Assembly (NCBI GenBank): GCA_945864585.1
Contig: CAMBCF010000017.1
Span: 1 to 53,719 of the forward strand
Length of the DNA: 53,719 nt
Source: Bordetella parapertussis
Lineage (GTDB): Bacteria; Pseudomonadota; Gammaproteobacteria; Burkholderiales; SG8-41
Direction of reading: 5' to 3'
Made by a program: the position numbers and the translations under genes. This document shows positions 34,230-42,772 of the stretch, one piece after another (positions within the stretch are counted from its first letter, which is position 1; each line of letters opens with the position of its first letter). The notes beneath the pieces are model-generated. The model saw nothing but the letters and a program-made list of their open reading frames with translations. It was not told the origin of the DNA and made no database searches.

Positions 34230-35192
34230 ATGAAGACCCTGAACGCACTATGCGCCTGTATTTTGTTATGCGCCACCGCACCCGCCAGCGTTGCGCAGAA
34301 ATATCCCACCAAGCCGATACGCCTGATCTCTCCGTTCGCGCCCGGTGGCGGCACGGACATCCTGTCGCGCGTGATCGGCCCGCGGGTATCCGCGGTGATC
34401 GGCCAGCCGATAGTCGTGGATAACCGGCCCGGCGCCGGCGGCGCGCTGGGCGCCGAGATCACGGCAAAATCCGAACCCGATGGCTATACCTTTATCACCG
34501 TTTCCAGCAGCTACGCAGCGACCTCCGCCTATCAAAAACGGTCATACGATCCCATCTTCGGCATCCAGCCGGTCATCCTGCTCGGCACTACCGGACTGTT
34601 GCTGGTCACGCACCCATCCCTGCCCGCGAAAAGCGTCAAGGAACTCATAGACTACGCGAAAAATAATCCCGGCAAGATCAACTACGCAACGGTCGGCGTC
34701 GGCAGTGTCACGCATCTCACGCACGAACTGCTGAATCTCGAAGCAAAAATCTATACCGTGCATATTCCGTTCAAGGGTGGCGCACCGGCATTGCTCGGGG
34801 TTATCGGCAACGAAGCGCAGATTGCGTCGATCAGCATAGTGCCCACGCTGCCGCATCTGAAAGGGGGACGCCTGCGCGCCATCGGCATCACTACCGCAAA
34901 ACGTTCGCCGCTGCTGCCCGAATTGCCGAGCATCGGCGAAACGCTCCCCGGTTTCGATGTGCCGCACTGGTACGCCATCTGGGGCCCCAAAGGCATACCC
35001 AGGGACATCGTCGCTCTGTGGAACCGCGAAGTCTCCAAAGTGCTGCTGAGCGAGGAAATGACCAAACAAATGCGCGCCGAAGGCATGGAAACCGCAGGCG
35101 GGCCGCCCGAACAATTTTTGAATGTGCTCAAGCCCACCGTCGAACGCTGGCGGCGTGTGGTCAAGGAGGCGAAGATCGAGGGTGCGGGATGA
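34230..35192 (+). CDS. Bug/TctC-type periplasmic binding protein (10)
   Basis: 320 residues from the ATG at 34230 with AAAAGGAGG seven bases upstream. Signal peptide ends ASVAQ. Landmarks: YPTKPIRLISPFAPGGGTD, DNRPGAGGALGAE, LVTHPSLPAKS, HIPFKGGAPAL, GRLRAIGITTAK and GFDVPHWYAIWGPKGIP. It follows another Bug gene by 17 bases, so the two are almost certainly one transcript. Tandem Bug genes usually differ in ligand, as their N-loops do here. Confidence 0.93.
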   Translation: MKTLNALCACILLCATAPASVAQKYPTKPIRLISPFAPGGGTDILSRVIGPRVSAVIGQPIVVDNRPGAGGALGAEITAKSEPDGYTFITVSSSYAATSAYQKRSYDPIFGIQPVILLGTTGLLLVTHPSLPAKSVKELIDYAKNNPGKINYATVGVGSVTHLTHELLNLEAKIYTVHIPFKGGAPALLGVIGNEAQIASISIVPTLPHLKGGRLRAIGITTAKRSPLLPELPSIGETLPGFDVPHWYAIWGPKGIPRDIVALWNREVSKVLLSEEMTKQMRAEGMETAGGPPEQFLNVLKPTVERWRRVVKEAKIEGAG

Positions 35193-35296
35193 CGCGTGGC
35201 GCTGTGCGTAACGTGCACCATGCGCACGAATTCTCCGTATTTCACCTCCCCATCGTCAATCCGGTTGAAAACTGGATTTCTTTACCACCAGCAATG

Positions 35297-35406
35297 GTAG
35301 GTTGCGCTGAGCTTGCGAAGCCCAACACAACTGCCCGTTGCAACGCAGTGGCCGTGGCGGTCGCCAAGATTGCAGTGTTGGGCTGAGCAAGCTTAGCCCA
35401 ACCTAC
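35297..35406. repeat. Fold-back repeat GTAGGTTG...CAACCTAC
   Basis: Left GTAGGTTGCGCTGAGCTTGC and GCCCAACAC mirror right GTGTTGGGCTGAGC...TTAGCCCAACCTAC. A second, looser arm pair lies inside. It resembles the GTAGGG family in design but not in sequence. No gene ends at its TAG. Confidence 0.85.
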
Positions 35407-35467
35407 AACTTCCAACTCCTCGGCCTCTACGGCCACTTGCGAATGAGCAACCTTGGAAACGCTCAGA

Positions 35468-35611
35468 TTATTCGTAGTGTGTCCACAGGCGCAACACCTT
35501 GACGGTGCGTTGTGCCTGGTAAACCTGATACACCAGCCGATGTTGAATAGTGATGCGGCGTGAATAAGCGCCCGCCAGATCGCCTACCAGTTTTTCATTG
35601 CGATCAGTCAT
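35468..35611 (-). pseudogene. YoeB/Txe-type toxin, C-terminal remnant
   Basis: 47 codons read MTDRNEKLVGDLAGAYSRRI then TIQHRLVYQVYQAQRTVKVL and RLWTHYE. This is the conserved second half of YoeB/Txe toxins (EKLxGxLxGxYSRRIxxxHRLVYxV...WTHY), including the catalytic C-terminal His-Tyr. The family is about 85 residues; the N-terminal part and the antitoxin gene are missing. The remnant starts inside the 3' end of the acyl-CoA dehydrogenase gene (overlap 35604-35611), so it was truncated by the junction with that gene. Confidence 0.8.
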
Positions 35612-36842
35612 TCCCCGCGTACTTGCCCGCCGTCTCCGGAAACAGATTTTTCACGATCTTGAACTTGGTTACGTCCACGGTGCCGTCCATGTGCAGGTAC
35701 ATGGTGGCGTCGCGGTAAAGTTTTTCAATGCCGAAGTCGAGCATAGTGCCGTTGCCGCCGTGTAATTCCACTGCGTGTTTGCACACTTCAAGCACGGCTT
35801 CCGAGGCATACAGCTTCACCATATTGCACAGCACTTCGGCGTCGGGCGCTTTTTCGTCGACCGCGCGCGAAGCTTCGTGCAGCAGCGAGCGCACGGCGCA
35901 GATTTTGGTCGCCATTTCAGCGATGCGTATTGCGACGGCCTGATGCTTGATCAGCTTTTTGCCGCCCTGCACGTAGTCGTGCACATACTTCACGGTTTCC
36001 TCGTACGCGCGCACCCCGACGCCCAGATTTTTTGATCCCTGAATAATTTTGCCGGGACGAAAATAAACACCCGCTTTTGCCAGCGCGATGTCTTTCACCA
36101 GCAGGTATTCGTCGGGCACTGCCATGTCCTCGAACACCATTTCGCCGTTGTTCATGAAGCGCCCACCCAGCGTTTCGTTGCAACGCGCCACCGAGAATCC
36201 CTTGGTCTCGCGCGGCACCAGAAAGCACGAGGTGCCTTTGGTCAACCCGGCGCCGGGTGTGGTGGTGGCGTAGACCACATACAGGCTCGCATCGTAGCCG
36301 TTGCTGATGAACTGCTTGCGGCCGTTGATGATCCATTGGTCGCCTTTTTTCTCGGCGCGGGTATGCATCATGGCTTCAGGTACGTCATACGGCAGCCAGC
36401 GATCGGATGCGCCGCGCGGCTCGGTCAAACAATGCGCCAGCAAAAACTGCGAGTTGGCCATGATTTTCGGAAACCAGATTTTCTTTAAGGCGTCCGGCAG
36501 GATGTTGCGCAACAGCACGGAGACCTTCCATTGCTGCACCATTTTCTCGGCAAGGCCGCAGTCGCCGCGCGAGATTTCCTCGGAGATGACCGCGAACGTT
36601 TGCGTTTCCGATTGCGGGTCCAGCGCGATGCCACCGTATTCCTCGGGCACACCCAGCGTGCGGATGCCGATTTGGTGCGCGACGTCCAGTATCTTCGGCG
36701 GCAGACGCCCTTCCGGCTTCATGCTCCATTCGGCCTGCCAGTTTTGCCGCGTGAATGGAATGACATGCTCATTGACGAATTTGCGCGTGACGTCTCGCAT
36801 CATGCGGGTTTCGTCGGACAACCCTCTTTCATTGTAAATCAT
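35604..36842 (-). CDS. Acyl-CoA dehydrogenase family protein
   Basis: 412 residues. The alpha domain (LSDETRMMRDVTRKFVNEHV), the beta-domain segment FLLAHCLTEPRGASD, and GDQWIINGRKQFISNG are all clear, as is VELHGGNGTMLDFGIEKLYR near the end. The catalytic base, normally Glu in a Y-E-G-T motif, is Asp here (MDGTVDV). The family oxidises acyl-CoA at the alpha-beta bond with FAD and passes electrons to ETF. The Asp may alter chain-length or rate, or the enzyme may act on an unusual acyl group. A Bug gene is upstream on the same strand. Confidence 0.92.
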   Translation of the reverse strand: MIYNERGLSDETRMMRDVTRKFVNEHVIPFTRQNWQAEWSMKPEGRLPPKILDVAHQIGIRTLGVPEEYGGIALDPQSETQTFAVISEEISRGDCGLAEKMVQQWKVSVLLRNILPDALKKIWFPKIMANSQFLLAHCLTEPRGASDRWLPYDVPEAMMHTRAEKKGDQWIINGRKQFISNGYDASLYVVYATTTPGAGLTKGTSCFLVPRETKGFSVARCNETLGGRFMNNGEMVFEDMAVPDEYLLVKDIALAKAGVYFRPGKIIQGSKNLGVGVRAYEETVKYVHDYVQGGKKLIKHQAVAIRIAEMATKICAVRSLLHEASRAVDEKAPDAEVLCNMVKLYASEAVLEVCKHAVELHGGNGTMLDFGIEKLYRDATMYLHMDGTVDVTKFKIVKNLFPETAGKYAGND

Positions 36843-36865
36843 TGTTTCTATTACCTTTTTAACGT

Positions 36866-37843
36866 TTATTCGACTTTCAGGCCAACCGCCTTTATCACTT
36901 TTGCATTTTTCACCAGTGAATCAGCAATCACTTTGCGAAATTCTTCGGAGGTGCCGGTCACCACTTCGGTGGCCTGCGCAACCAGCAGCGTTTTTACCTC
37001 GGGCAGGTTCGCGGTTCTATTCACCGCTGCGCGCAATTTTTCAATGATGGGACGCGGCGTGCCTTTCGGAACCATGAATCCCTGCCAGCCGCTGTAGTCA
37101 AAGCCGGGAATCGTTTCCGCAATAGGCGGAATGTTGCCCATCAACGCCGACTTGCCCGGCAGGCTGTGGCCGATGGCGCGCAGCTTGCCCGCGTTGACTT
37201 GCGTCATCACCGCTGCGGCGGGCGTCAATGTCCATTGCGACTCTCCCGCAAGCACCGAGGCCACCGACGGCCCGCCGCCTTTGTAGGGCACATGCAGCGA
37301 TTGAAAATTCGCTGCCGCCATGAAATACGCGCCCGACAAATGGCTTTGCGAACCCGCGCCGGCCGACGCCATATTGAGTTGCCTGCCCTTGGCCAGATCG
37401 ATCAGTTCCCGGGTGGATTTCACCGGCACGCCCGGATGCACCACCAGCACGTTCGCGGTCACCGCAAACTGTGTCACGTGGTCGTAATCCTTTACCGGAT
37501 CGAAGGTGGGATTCTTCTGCAGCAACACCGCCACCGTCGAAGCAGCGGTCGTCGCGCTGATCAAGGTGTAGCCGTCGGGCGCTGCGTGCTTGGCGATTTC
37601 CATGCCGACGATGCCGCCCGCGCCTGCGCGATTGTCAATGACAAATTGCTGGCCGACGATCTCGCTCATCTTGCTGCCGATAATACGGCTCAGGGTATCG
37701 ACCGAGCTGCCCGGCGCGTTGGGCACCAGCATGCGTATCGGACGGCTGGGATAGCCGGCTGCAGCATCCGCCGCCTGTGCGTTCACGCTGGCAGCAACGG
37801 TGGCTGCGCACAATGCGCAGCCGAGTAACGCTTTGAAATTCAT
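36866..37843 (-). CDS. Bug/TctC-type periplasmic binding protein (11)
   Basis: 325 residues with GAGGAG upstream of the ATG. Signal peptide ends SVNAQA. Landmarks: YPSRPIRMLVPNAPGSSVD, VIDNRAGAGGIVG, LVVHPGVPVKS, HVPYKGGGPSV, GKLRAIGHSLPGK and GFDYSGWQGFMVPKGTP. The N-loop reads NAPGSSVD. The acyl-CoA dehydrogenase gene follows 23 bases downstream, so binding and oxidation of a related acid are plausibly linked. Confidence 0.93.
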   Translation of the reverse strand: MNFKALLGCALCAATVAASVNAQAADAAAGYPSRPIRMLVPNAPGSSVDTLSRIIGSKMSEIVGQQFVIDNRAGAGGIVGMEIAKHAAPDGYTLISATTAASTVAVLLQKNPTFDPVKDYDHVTQFAVTANVLVVHPGVPVKSTRELIDLAKGRQLNMASAGAGSQSHLSGAYFMAAANFQSLHVPYKGGGPSVASVLAGESQWTLTPAAAVMTQVNAGKLRAIGHSLPGKSALMGNIPPIAETIPGFDYSGWQGFMVPKGTPRPIIEKLRAAVNRTANLPEVKTLLVAQATEVVTGTSEEFRKVIADSLVKNAKVIKAVGLKVE

Positions 37844-38036
37844 GATTTAAATGCTCCTCGTAAACCTGCGCATCAATCGTGCGCTCGGTAAGTGCCGATT
37901 GTTACCTTTCCTAACGCCGGACGCAAATGAGCGCAAGCGGGCGCCATGCGGCGCCAGCGTGCAACACGCGCACGCAACACCCCTGTAACTATATGAATTT
38001 GATAGAATTACTCTACTCACTTTCCTGCCACCCCTC

Positions 38037-38486
38037 GTGAAAAAAGCGCTCTACGCAAATTCTCAAGAAGCTGAAGCGGCTTTCTACGATGCTTTTGGCA
38101 AGAGCGATCTCGAAGCGATGATGGCAGTGTGGGCCGATGACGACGAAATTTACTGCGTACACCCCGGCGGCCAGCGCATCTCGGGCATGGAGAACGTGCG
38201 CGAATCCTGGCGCCGGCTGTTCACCAACGGACAATCATTGAGCTTTCAGCTGCGCGCGCGCCACGAAATTCACGGTGTGATGATCGCGGTTCACAGCGTC
38301 TACGAACTGATCACGGTGGCGGGACAGGGGCCCGTGCATAATCCGCTGCTGGTCACCAACATCTACTTACGTACTGACCGCGGCTGGCGCATGGTGGCGC
38401 ATCACGCCTCGCCCGCGCCGGCGGCGCCGGCTGCGGCAGTTGCGCCGGAGGCGGAAGTCAGGCGCGCGCCGAAGACGCTGCACTGA
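38037..38486 (+). CDS. SnoaL/NTF2-like protein
   Basis: 149 residues from a GTG at 38037. The cone-shaped NTF2 fold is signalled by EAEAAFYDAFGKSDLEAMMA, then VWADDDEIYCVHPGG, then GMENVRESWRRLF and YLRTDRGWRMVAHHAS, a very typical SnoaL/DUF4440 pattern. The Ala/Pro-rich tail is extra. Such proteins act as isomerases, hydrolases or ligand binders, and nothing here specifies which. A possible -10 box (TAGAAT, 38003-38008) precedes the gene. Confidence 0.85.
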   Translation: MKKALYANSQEAEAAFYDAFGKSDLEAMMAVWADDDEIYCVHPGGQRISGMENVRESWRRLFTNGQSLSFQLRARHEIHGVMIAVHSVYELITVAGQGPVHNPLLVTNIYLRTDRGWRMVAHHASPAPAAPAAAVAPEAEVRRAPKTLH

Positions 38487-38564
38487 AAATCAGGACTGAG
38501 GACTGCGGATTGAGTGGGCGCCATAGTGCGAACTTGGCGCACGCGAATCGCGCGCATCGCAAGG

Positions 38565-38570
38565 TATAAT
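38565..38570 (+). promoter_or_regulatory. Candidate -10 box TATAAT before the TcuA-like gene
   Basis: Perfect TATAAT 82 bases before the ATG of the flavoprotein gene; no convincing -35 hexamer at 16-18 bases. Confidence 0.35.
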
Positions 38571-38652
38571 GCCGCTACCGCGCATCACCGCTGTGCGGAC
38601 CTGAATCTCCCTCGCTAAATCTGCATAATTATTTGTTATTAAAGGATATTTT

Positions 38653-40170
38653 ATGAGTCTCCCGGATTTCGGAAATCCTGACATTATCGTCGTCGGCGCG
38701 GGCAATGCCGCTGCCTGCGCGGCGCTTGCCGCGCGCGAACAAGGCGCCAGTGTGATCATGCTGGAAGCCGCGCCCATCGACGATTGCGGTGGTAACAGCC
38801 GCTACACCGGCGGGCTGATGCGCGTGGTGTTCAACAACGTGGATGAGCTGGCCGAGATCATTCCGGAGCTCACCGAGGAAGAAAAGAAAACCCACGACTA
38901 CGGTTCGTACACCGCCGATGCGTATTTCGACGACATGGCGCGCATCACGCAGGAGCAGACCGACCCTGATCTGTGCGAAATGCTGATCCGCCGCAGCTAT
39001 GACACCGTGGTGTGGCTGCGCAAAAAAGGCGTGAAGTTTCAGGCGAGCTACGGCCGCCAGTCGTACAAGGTCGATAACGGCACGCGTTACAAATTCTGGG
39101 GCGGCCTGGCTGCTGAAACCTGGGGCGGCGGCGAAGGCTTGGTGGCCAACGAGCACAAAGCCTGCGAGCGTGAAGGCATCAAGATATTTTACGAAACGCC
39201 GGCGATTTCACTGCTCACCGATAGCGACAACAACGTGCTCGGCGTGCGCGCGCGGCACAAAGGCCAGAACGTCGAAATCAAAGGCAAGGCGGTGATTCTC
39301 GCCTGCGGCGGTTTCGAATCCAGCGCCGAAATGCGCGCGCGTTATCTCGGCCCGGGCTGGGATCTCGCGCATGTACGCGGCACCCGTTACAACACCGGCC
39401 TCGGCATCAAAATGGCGCTCGACATCGGCGCCATGCCCTATGGCCACTGGTCCGGATGCCATGCCGTGGGCTGGGATCGCAACTCACCACCGTTTGGTGA
39501 TCTCGCGGTGGGCGACCAGTTCCAGAAGCACAGCTATCCGTGGGGCATCATGATCAACGCCGACGGCAAACGCTTCTGCGACGAAGGTGCGGATTTCCGC
39601 AACTACACCTACGCCAAATACGGCAAGGTCATTTTGAACCAGCCCGGCATGTTTGCGTGGCAGGTATTCGACTCCAAAATCATTCCCTCACTGCGCGACG
39701 AATACCGCATCAAGCGCGTCACCAAGGTGCGCGCCAACACCCTCGAAGAACTGTGCAAGATGATGGACGGCGTCAACGCCGAAGCTGCGCTGCGCGAAAT
39801 TACCGAATACAACAAGGCGGTGCAGCACGACAAGACCTACAACATGGCGATCAAGGACGGCCGCCGCACCGAGGGCCTGGCGATTAACAAAACCAACTGG
39901 GCCAACACCGTTGACACCGCACCGTTTGAAGCCTACGCGGTAACCTGCGGTGTCACCTTCAGCTTCGGCGGCTTAAAAATCAGCACCGATCCCGCCACCG
40001 AAGGCCAGGTGGAAGACACCGGCGGCCAGCCGATACACGGCTTGTATGCAGCCGGCGAACTGGTCGGTGGCATTTTTTATCACAACTATCCGGGCGGCAC
40101 CGGGCTCACGTCGGGTTCGGTGTTCGGCAGACTGTCGGGGACTACGGCGGGCAAAGCGGTTAGAGGTTAG
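38653..40170 (+). CDS. tcuA: FAD-dependent tricarballylate dehydrogenase-like flavoprotein (TcuA type)
   Basis: 505 residues. The dinucleotide motif DIIVVGAGNAAACAALAARE is at residues 10-29, followed by the GNSRYTGGLMRV stretch. VILACGGFESSAEMRARYLG and GGLKISTDPATEGQVEDTGG lie further on, and the C-terminal YPGGTGLTSGSVFGRLSG is a conserved FAD-contact. This matches the TcuA branch of the FRD/SDH flavoproteins. TcuA oxidises tricarballylate to cis-aconitate and passes electrons to TcuB, which is absent here. The link to many tricarboxylate-type binding proteins is suggestive. The name is by similarity; substrate not shown. Confidence 0.85.
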   Translation: MSLPDFGNPDIIVVGAGNAAACAALAAREQGASVIMLEAAPIDDCGGNSRYTGGLMRVVFNNVDELAEIIPELTEEEKKTHDYGSYTADAYFDDMARITQEQTDPDLCEMLIRRSYDTVVWLRKKGVKFQASYGRQSYKVDNGTRYKFWGGLAAETWGGGEGLVANEHKACEREGIKIFYETPAISLLTDSDNNVLGVRARHKGQNVEIKGKAVILACGGFESSAEMRARYLGPGWDLAHVRGTRYNTGLGIKMALDIGAMPYGHWSGCHAVGWDRNSPPFGDLAVGDQFQKHSYPWGIMINADGKRFCDEGADFRNYTYAKYGKVILNQPGMFAWQVFDSKIIPSLRDEYRIKRVTKVRANTLEELCKMMDGVNAEAALREITEYNKAVQHDKTYNMAIKDGRRTEGLAINKTNWANTVDTAPFEAYAVTCGVTFSFGGLKISTDPATEGQVEDTGGQPIHGLYAAGELVGGIFYHNYPGGTGLTSGSVFGRLSGTTAGKAVRG

Positions 40171-40175
40171 TTATA

Positions 40176-40272
40176 GTTTTGAGTTGTGAGTGTTTAATGT
40201 TGAGTCAACGTTCGCCGCGCACGTGGCGCGCGCCCAGTTCAACTCAACACTCAAAACTAAACACTCAACACT
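40176..40272. repeat. Fold-back repeat TTTTGAGTTG...CAACTCAACACTCAAAA
   Basis: Left TTTTGAGTTGTGAGTGTTTA and ATGTTGAGT mirror right ACTCAACACTCAAAACTAAACACTC around a GCGCACGTGGCGCGC core. It starts six bases after the flavoprotein stop and ends 38 bases before the aldolase start. Confidence 0.85.
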
Positions 40273-40310
40273 TTTTGCGTGTAGACCAAGGTCATCAACC
40301 AGGAGACTCC

Positions 40311-41087
40311 ATGAACGCTCCCGCAATCCAAATCCACAAGCCCGTACGCGAACAGGTCAGCAAGGACGAGTGGGATGTGCGCGTCAACCTTGCCGCGTGC
40401 TACCGCTTGATGGCCGAGTTCGGCATGGTGGAGATGGTCGCTAATCACATATCCGCGCGCGTGCCCGGAACCAGCAATGAGTTCCTGATCAATCCGTTCG
40501 GCATGCTGTATGAAGAAATCACCGCGTCCTGCCTGATCAAAATCGATCTTGAAGGCAATGTGCTGTTTAACGCCACCGATTATGGCGTCAATCAGGCCGG
40601 CTACGTGATCCATAGCGCAGTGCACAGCGCGCGTCACGATGTCGATTGCGTGATCCACACCCATACGCTGGCTGGCATGTCAGTGTCCGCGCACAAGCAG
40701 GGCTTGCTGCCGCTGGCGCAAAGCGCGATGCGTTTCGGCGATATCGCCTATCACGATTACGAAGGCCCGGCGTTGAATCTCGACGAGCGCGCGCGGCTGG
40801 TGCAAGACCTCGGCGACCGCGAAGCGATGATACTGCGCAACCACGGTTTGCTCACCGTCAGCGACAGCATCCCCGAGTGCTTCAACAACCACTACCGTCT
40901 CGAGCGCGCATGCCAGTTGCAGGTAATGACGCTCTCCTGCGGCACGGAAATCCAGTTGCCGCCCGACGAAGTGGTGCAGGAAACCTACGCCGGCTTCAAA
41001 TCGGGCAAGCGCCGCCGCCACGGCTTGCTGGAATGGCCGTCGCTGCTGCGCAAGCTGGATCGTAAAGATCCCAGCTACGCCAGTTAG
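40311..41087 (+). CDS. Class II aldolase/adducin family protein
   Basis: 258 residues from the ATG at 40311 with AGGAG upstream; a longer frame to 40179 runs through the repeat and lacks a site. Landmarks: EFGMVEMVANHISARVPG, then FLINPFGMLYEEIT, then CVIHTHTLAG (zinc His pair), and AMILRNHGLLT (third zinc His). The fold cleaves or isomerises sugar phosphates or acts on related aldols with zinc. In proteobacterial catabolic clusters such proteins often act on aldonate-type compounds; substrate unknown. The flavoprotein gene lies upstream, with the repeat in the gap. Confidence 0.9.
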   Translation: MNAPAIQIHKPVREQVSKDEWDVRVNLAACYRLMAEFGMVEMVANHISARVPGTSNEFLINPFGMLYEEITASCLIKIDLEGNVLFNATDYGVNQAGYVIHSAVHSARHDVDCVIHTHTLAGMSVSAHKQGLLPLAQSAMRFGDIAYHDYEGPALNLDERARLVQDLGDREAMILRNHGLLTVSDSIPECFNNHYRLERACQLQVMTLSCGTEIQLPPDEVVQETYAGFKSGKRRRHGLLEWPSLLRKLDRKDPSYAS

Positions 41088-41092
41088 AAATT

Positions 41093-41177
41093 CGTTAGGC
41101 GTTAGGGGTGAGGCGTGCCATCCCATACCCCGTGGTTGTGCCTCTCGTCTCTCGCCTCTCGCCTCACCCCTCACGCC
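41093..41177. repeat. Fold-back repeat GGCGTTAGGGGTGAGGCG...CGCCTCACCCCTCACGCC
   Basis: Left GGCGTTAGGGGTGAGGCGTG is mirrored by right CGCCTCACCCCTCACGCC, with extra TCTCGCC units between. It lies between the aldolase and the cupin gene. Confidence 0.75.
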
Positions 41178-41192
41178 ATACGGAGACACGCC

Positions 41193-41654
41193 ATGGAAAT
41201 AAAATAAACGCTTAAAGTCGTCAACGTTTCCGCCATCAAGGGCGCCGAGGGCGTAATCCCCGAGCAGAGCATGCGCCGCCTTGTCGGCTGCCCGGAAATC
41301 CCCACCGACCGGCTGCGCGTCGGCCACGCCACCTACACGCCGGGCTCGATTGAGGCGCTGCACTGGCATCCGATTGAAGCGTTTTATTACATCCTCTCCG
41401 GCCACGCCATTGTGCGTGATATCGAAGGTAAAGAGTTTGAAGTCAGTGCCGGCTCGTTCCTCTATTGCCCGCCCGGCATCGCCGGCGCGCACGAGTGGGA
41501 AGTGAAAGAATCGCTGCAGCTGCTGGCAATACGCGCCTCCACCGAGTCAAACAAAAAACTGCAATTCACTGTCGATAAGGCAACCAAGCGCTCTTACATC
41601 GACCTGGAAGAGCTTGCCAAGCGCGATGCGATCAGCTTTACTTCGCACTACTAG
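41193..41654 (+). pseudogene. Cupin-domain protein with stop codon at codon 5
   Basis: The ATG at 41193 has GGAG eight bases upstream but codon 5 is TAA (41205-41207: ATG GAA ATA AAA TAA). The frame beyond continues with coding character: TLKVVNVSAIKGAEGVIPEQ then SMRRLVG. The cupin motifs EALHWHPIEAFYYILSGHAI and GSFLYCPPGIAGAHEWE follow to 41654. Translation could restart at the ATG at 41271 (127 residues), which keeps the barrel but loses the first strands. A single A/C-to-T change explains the stop. Small cupins of this kind bind a metal and often modify small acids. Confidence 0.7.
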
Positions 41655-41663
41655 CCAACAGCT

Positions 41664-42653
41664 TTACTCCGCCTTAACCCCCGCCACCTTCACCACTCTT
41701 GCCCACTTCGCCGTCTCCAGCGCTATGTAGGCCGCAAACTGTTCTGGCGTGCCGCCGACCACATCACCACCCTCCTCCGTCAGGCGCGTGCGCACGATGG
41801 GAATTTGCAGCACGGCGCTAATTTCCCTGTGTAACAGCGCGGCAATCGGCTTGGGCACCTTCGCCGGCAGCAACACGCCATACCACTGCATCGCTTCATA
41901 ACCCGGCAACGCGGCCTCCGCGACCGTCGGCACTTGCGGCAACACCGGCGAACGCAGCGGGCCGCTCACCCCCAGCGCGCGCAGCCGGCCCGATTTCACA
42001 TGTGGCAGGGTCGGTACAATATTATTCATCGCCAGTTGCACCTGACCTGCGATCAAATCGACCGCCGCCGGCGCACTGCCGCGATACGGCACATGCACCA
42101 CGTTCACGCCCGCCATGTTTTTGAACAATTCCATCGCCAGGTGCGACATAGCGCCAATGCCGGATGACGCGTAGCTGTACTTACCAGGGTTGGCTTTTGC
42201 AAGCTGGATCAATTCGCTAACGGATTTCGCCGGCAGCGCCGGATTCACCGCCAGCACAAACGGCGCGCGGCTCACCTGCATCACCGGCGCGAAGTCGCGC
42301 TTTACGTCGTAAGGCTGCGGCTGCAAGGAAGGATTCACCGCGATGGCGCTGCCGGTATTGAGCAGCAGGGTGTAGCCGTCCGGGTTCGCTTTCGCCACCA
42401 CATCCGCGCCTATAGCGCCACCCGCGCCGGGACGATTGTCCACCAGCACCTGCTGGCCGAAGCGCTCGCTGAGTTTTTCGGCCAGAGCGCGCGCCACGAA
42501 ATCCGAGCCGCCGCCGGGCGCGGAGCCGGTTACCAGCCGCAGTGGCTTGGTGGGATAAGCGGCCGCGTGAGCCACCTGAGCCGCGGCAACGGATGCGGCC
42601 GCAATCACGGCGATAGCCGCGCAGCGCACAAGCGACACAAGGGTGTTCGTCAT
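41664..42653 (-). CDS. Bug/TctC-type periplasmic binding protein (12)
   Basis: 329 residues from the ATG at 42653; the frame extends 52 codons upstream without a site, into the opposite-strand YheT start. Signal peptide ends QVAHAA. Landmarks: YPTKPLRLVTGSAPGGGSD, VLVDNRPGAGGAIGAD, LAVNPALPAKS, HVPYRGSAPAAV and GRLRALGVSGPLRS. It is convergent with the cupin gene (10-base gap) and divergent from the hydrolase. Confidence 0.92.
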   Translation of the reverse strand: MTNTLVSLVRCAAIAVIAAASVAAAQVAHAAAYPTKPLRLVTGSAPGGGSDFVARALAEKLSERFGQQVLVDNRPGAGGAIGADVVAKANPDGYTLLLNTGSAIAVNPSLQPQPYDVKRDFAPVMQVSRAPFVLAVNPALPAKSVSELIQLAKANPGKYSYASSGIGAMSHLAMELFKNMAGVNVVHVPYRGSAPAAVDLIAGQVQLAMNNIVPTLPHVKSGRLRALGVSGPLRSPVLPQVPTVAEAALPGYEAMQWYGVLLPAKVPKPIAALLHREISAVLQIPIVRTRLTEEGGDVVGGTPEQFAAYIALETAKWARVVKVAGVKAE

Positions 42654-42772
42654 TTTAATGAGATGCGGCAACGAGACTGCGCGCAGTGTAGCGCCAATTT
42701 CGCACACGCGATTGTGCGCACGACCACTGCCCCTAAAGTAGAATTCGCGCTTCAGCCGAAGTATCCATCCGC

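Noticed and set aside
16580-41207. TAA reassignment to a sense codon
   Set aside because: Many genes in the window end at TAA in the expected place; two isolated stops are better explained by mutation or error.
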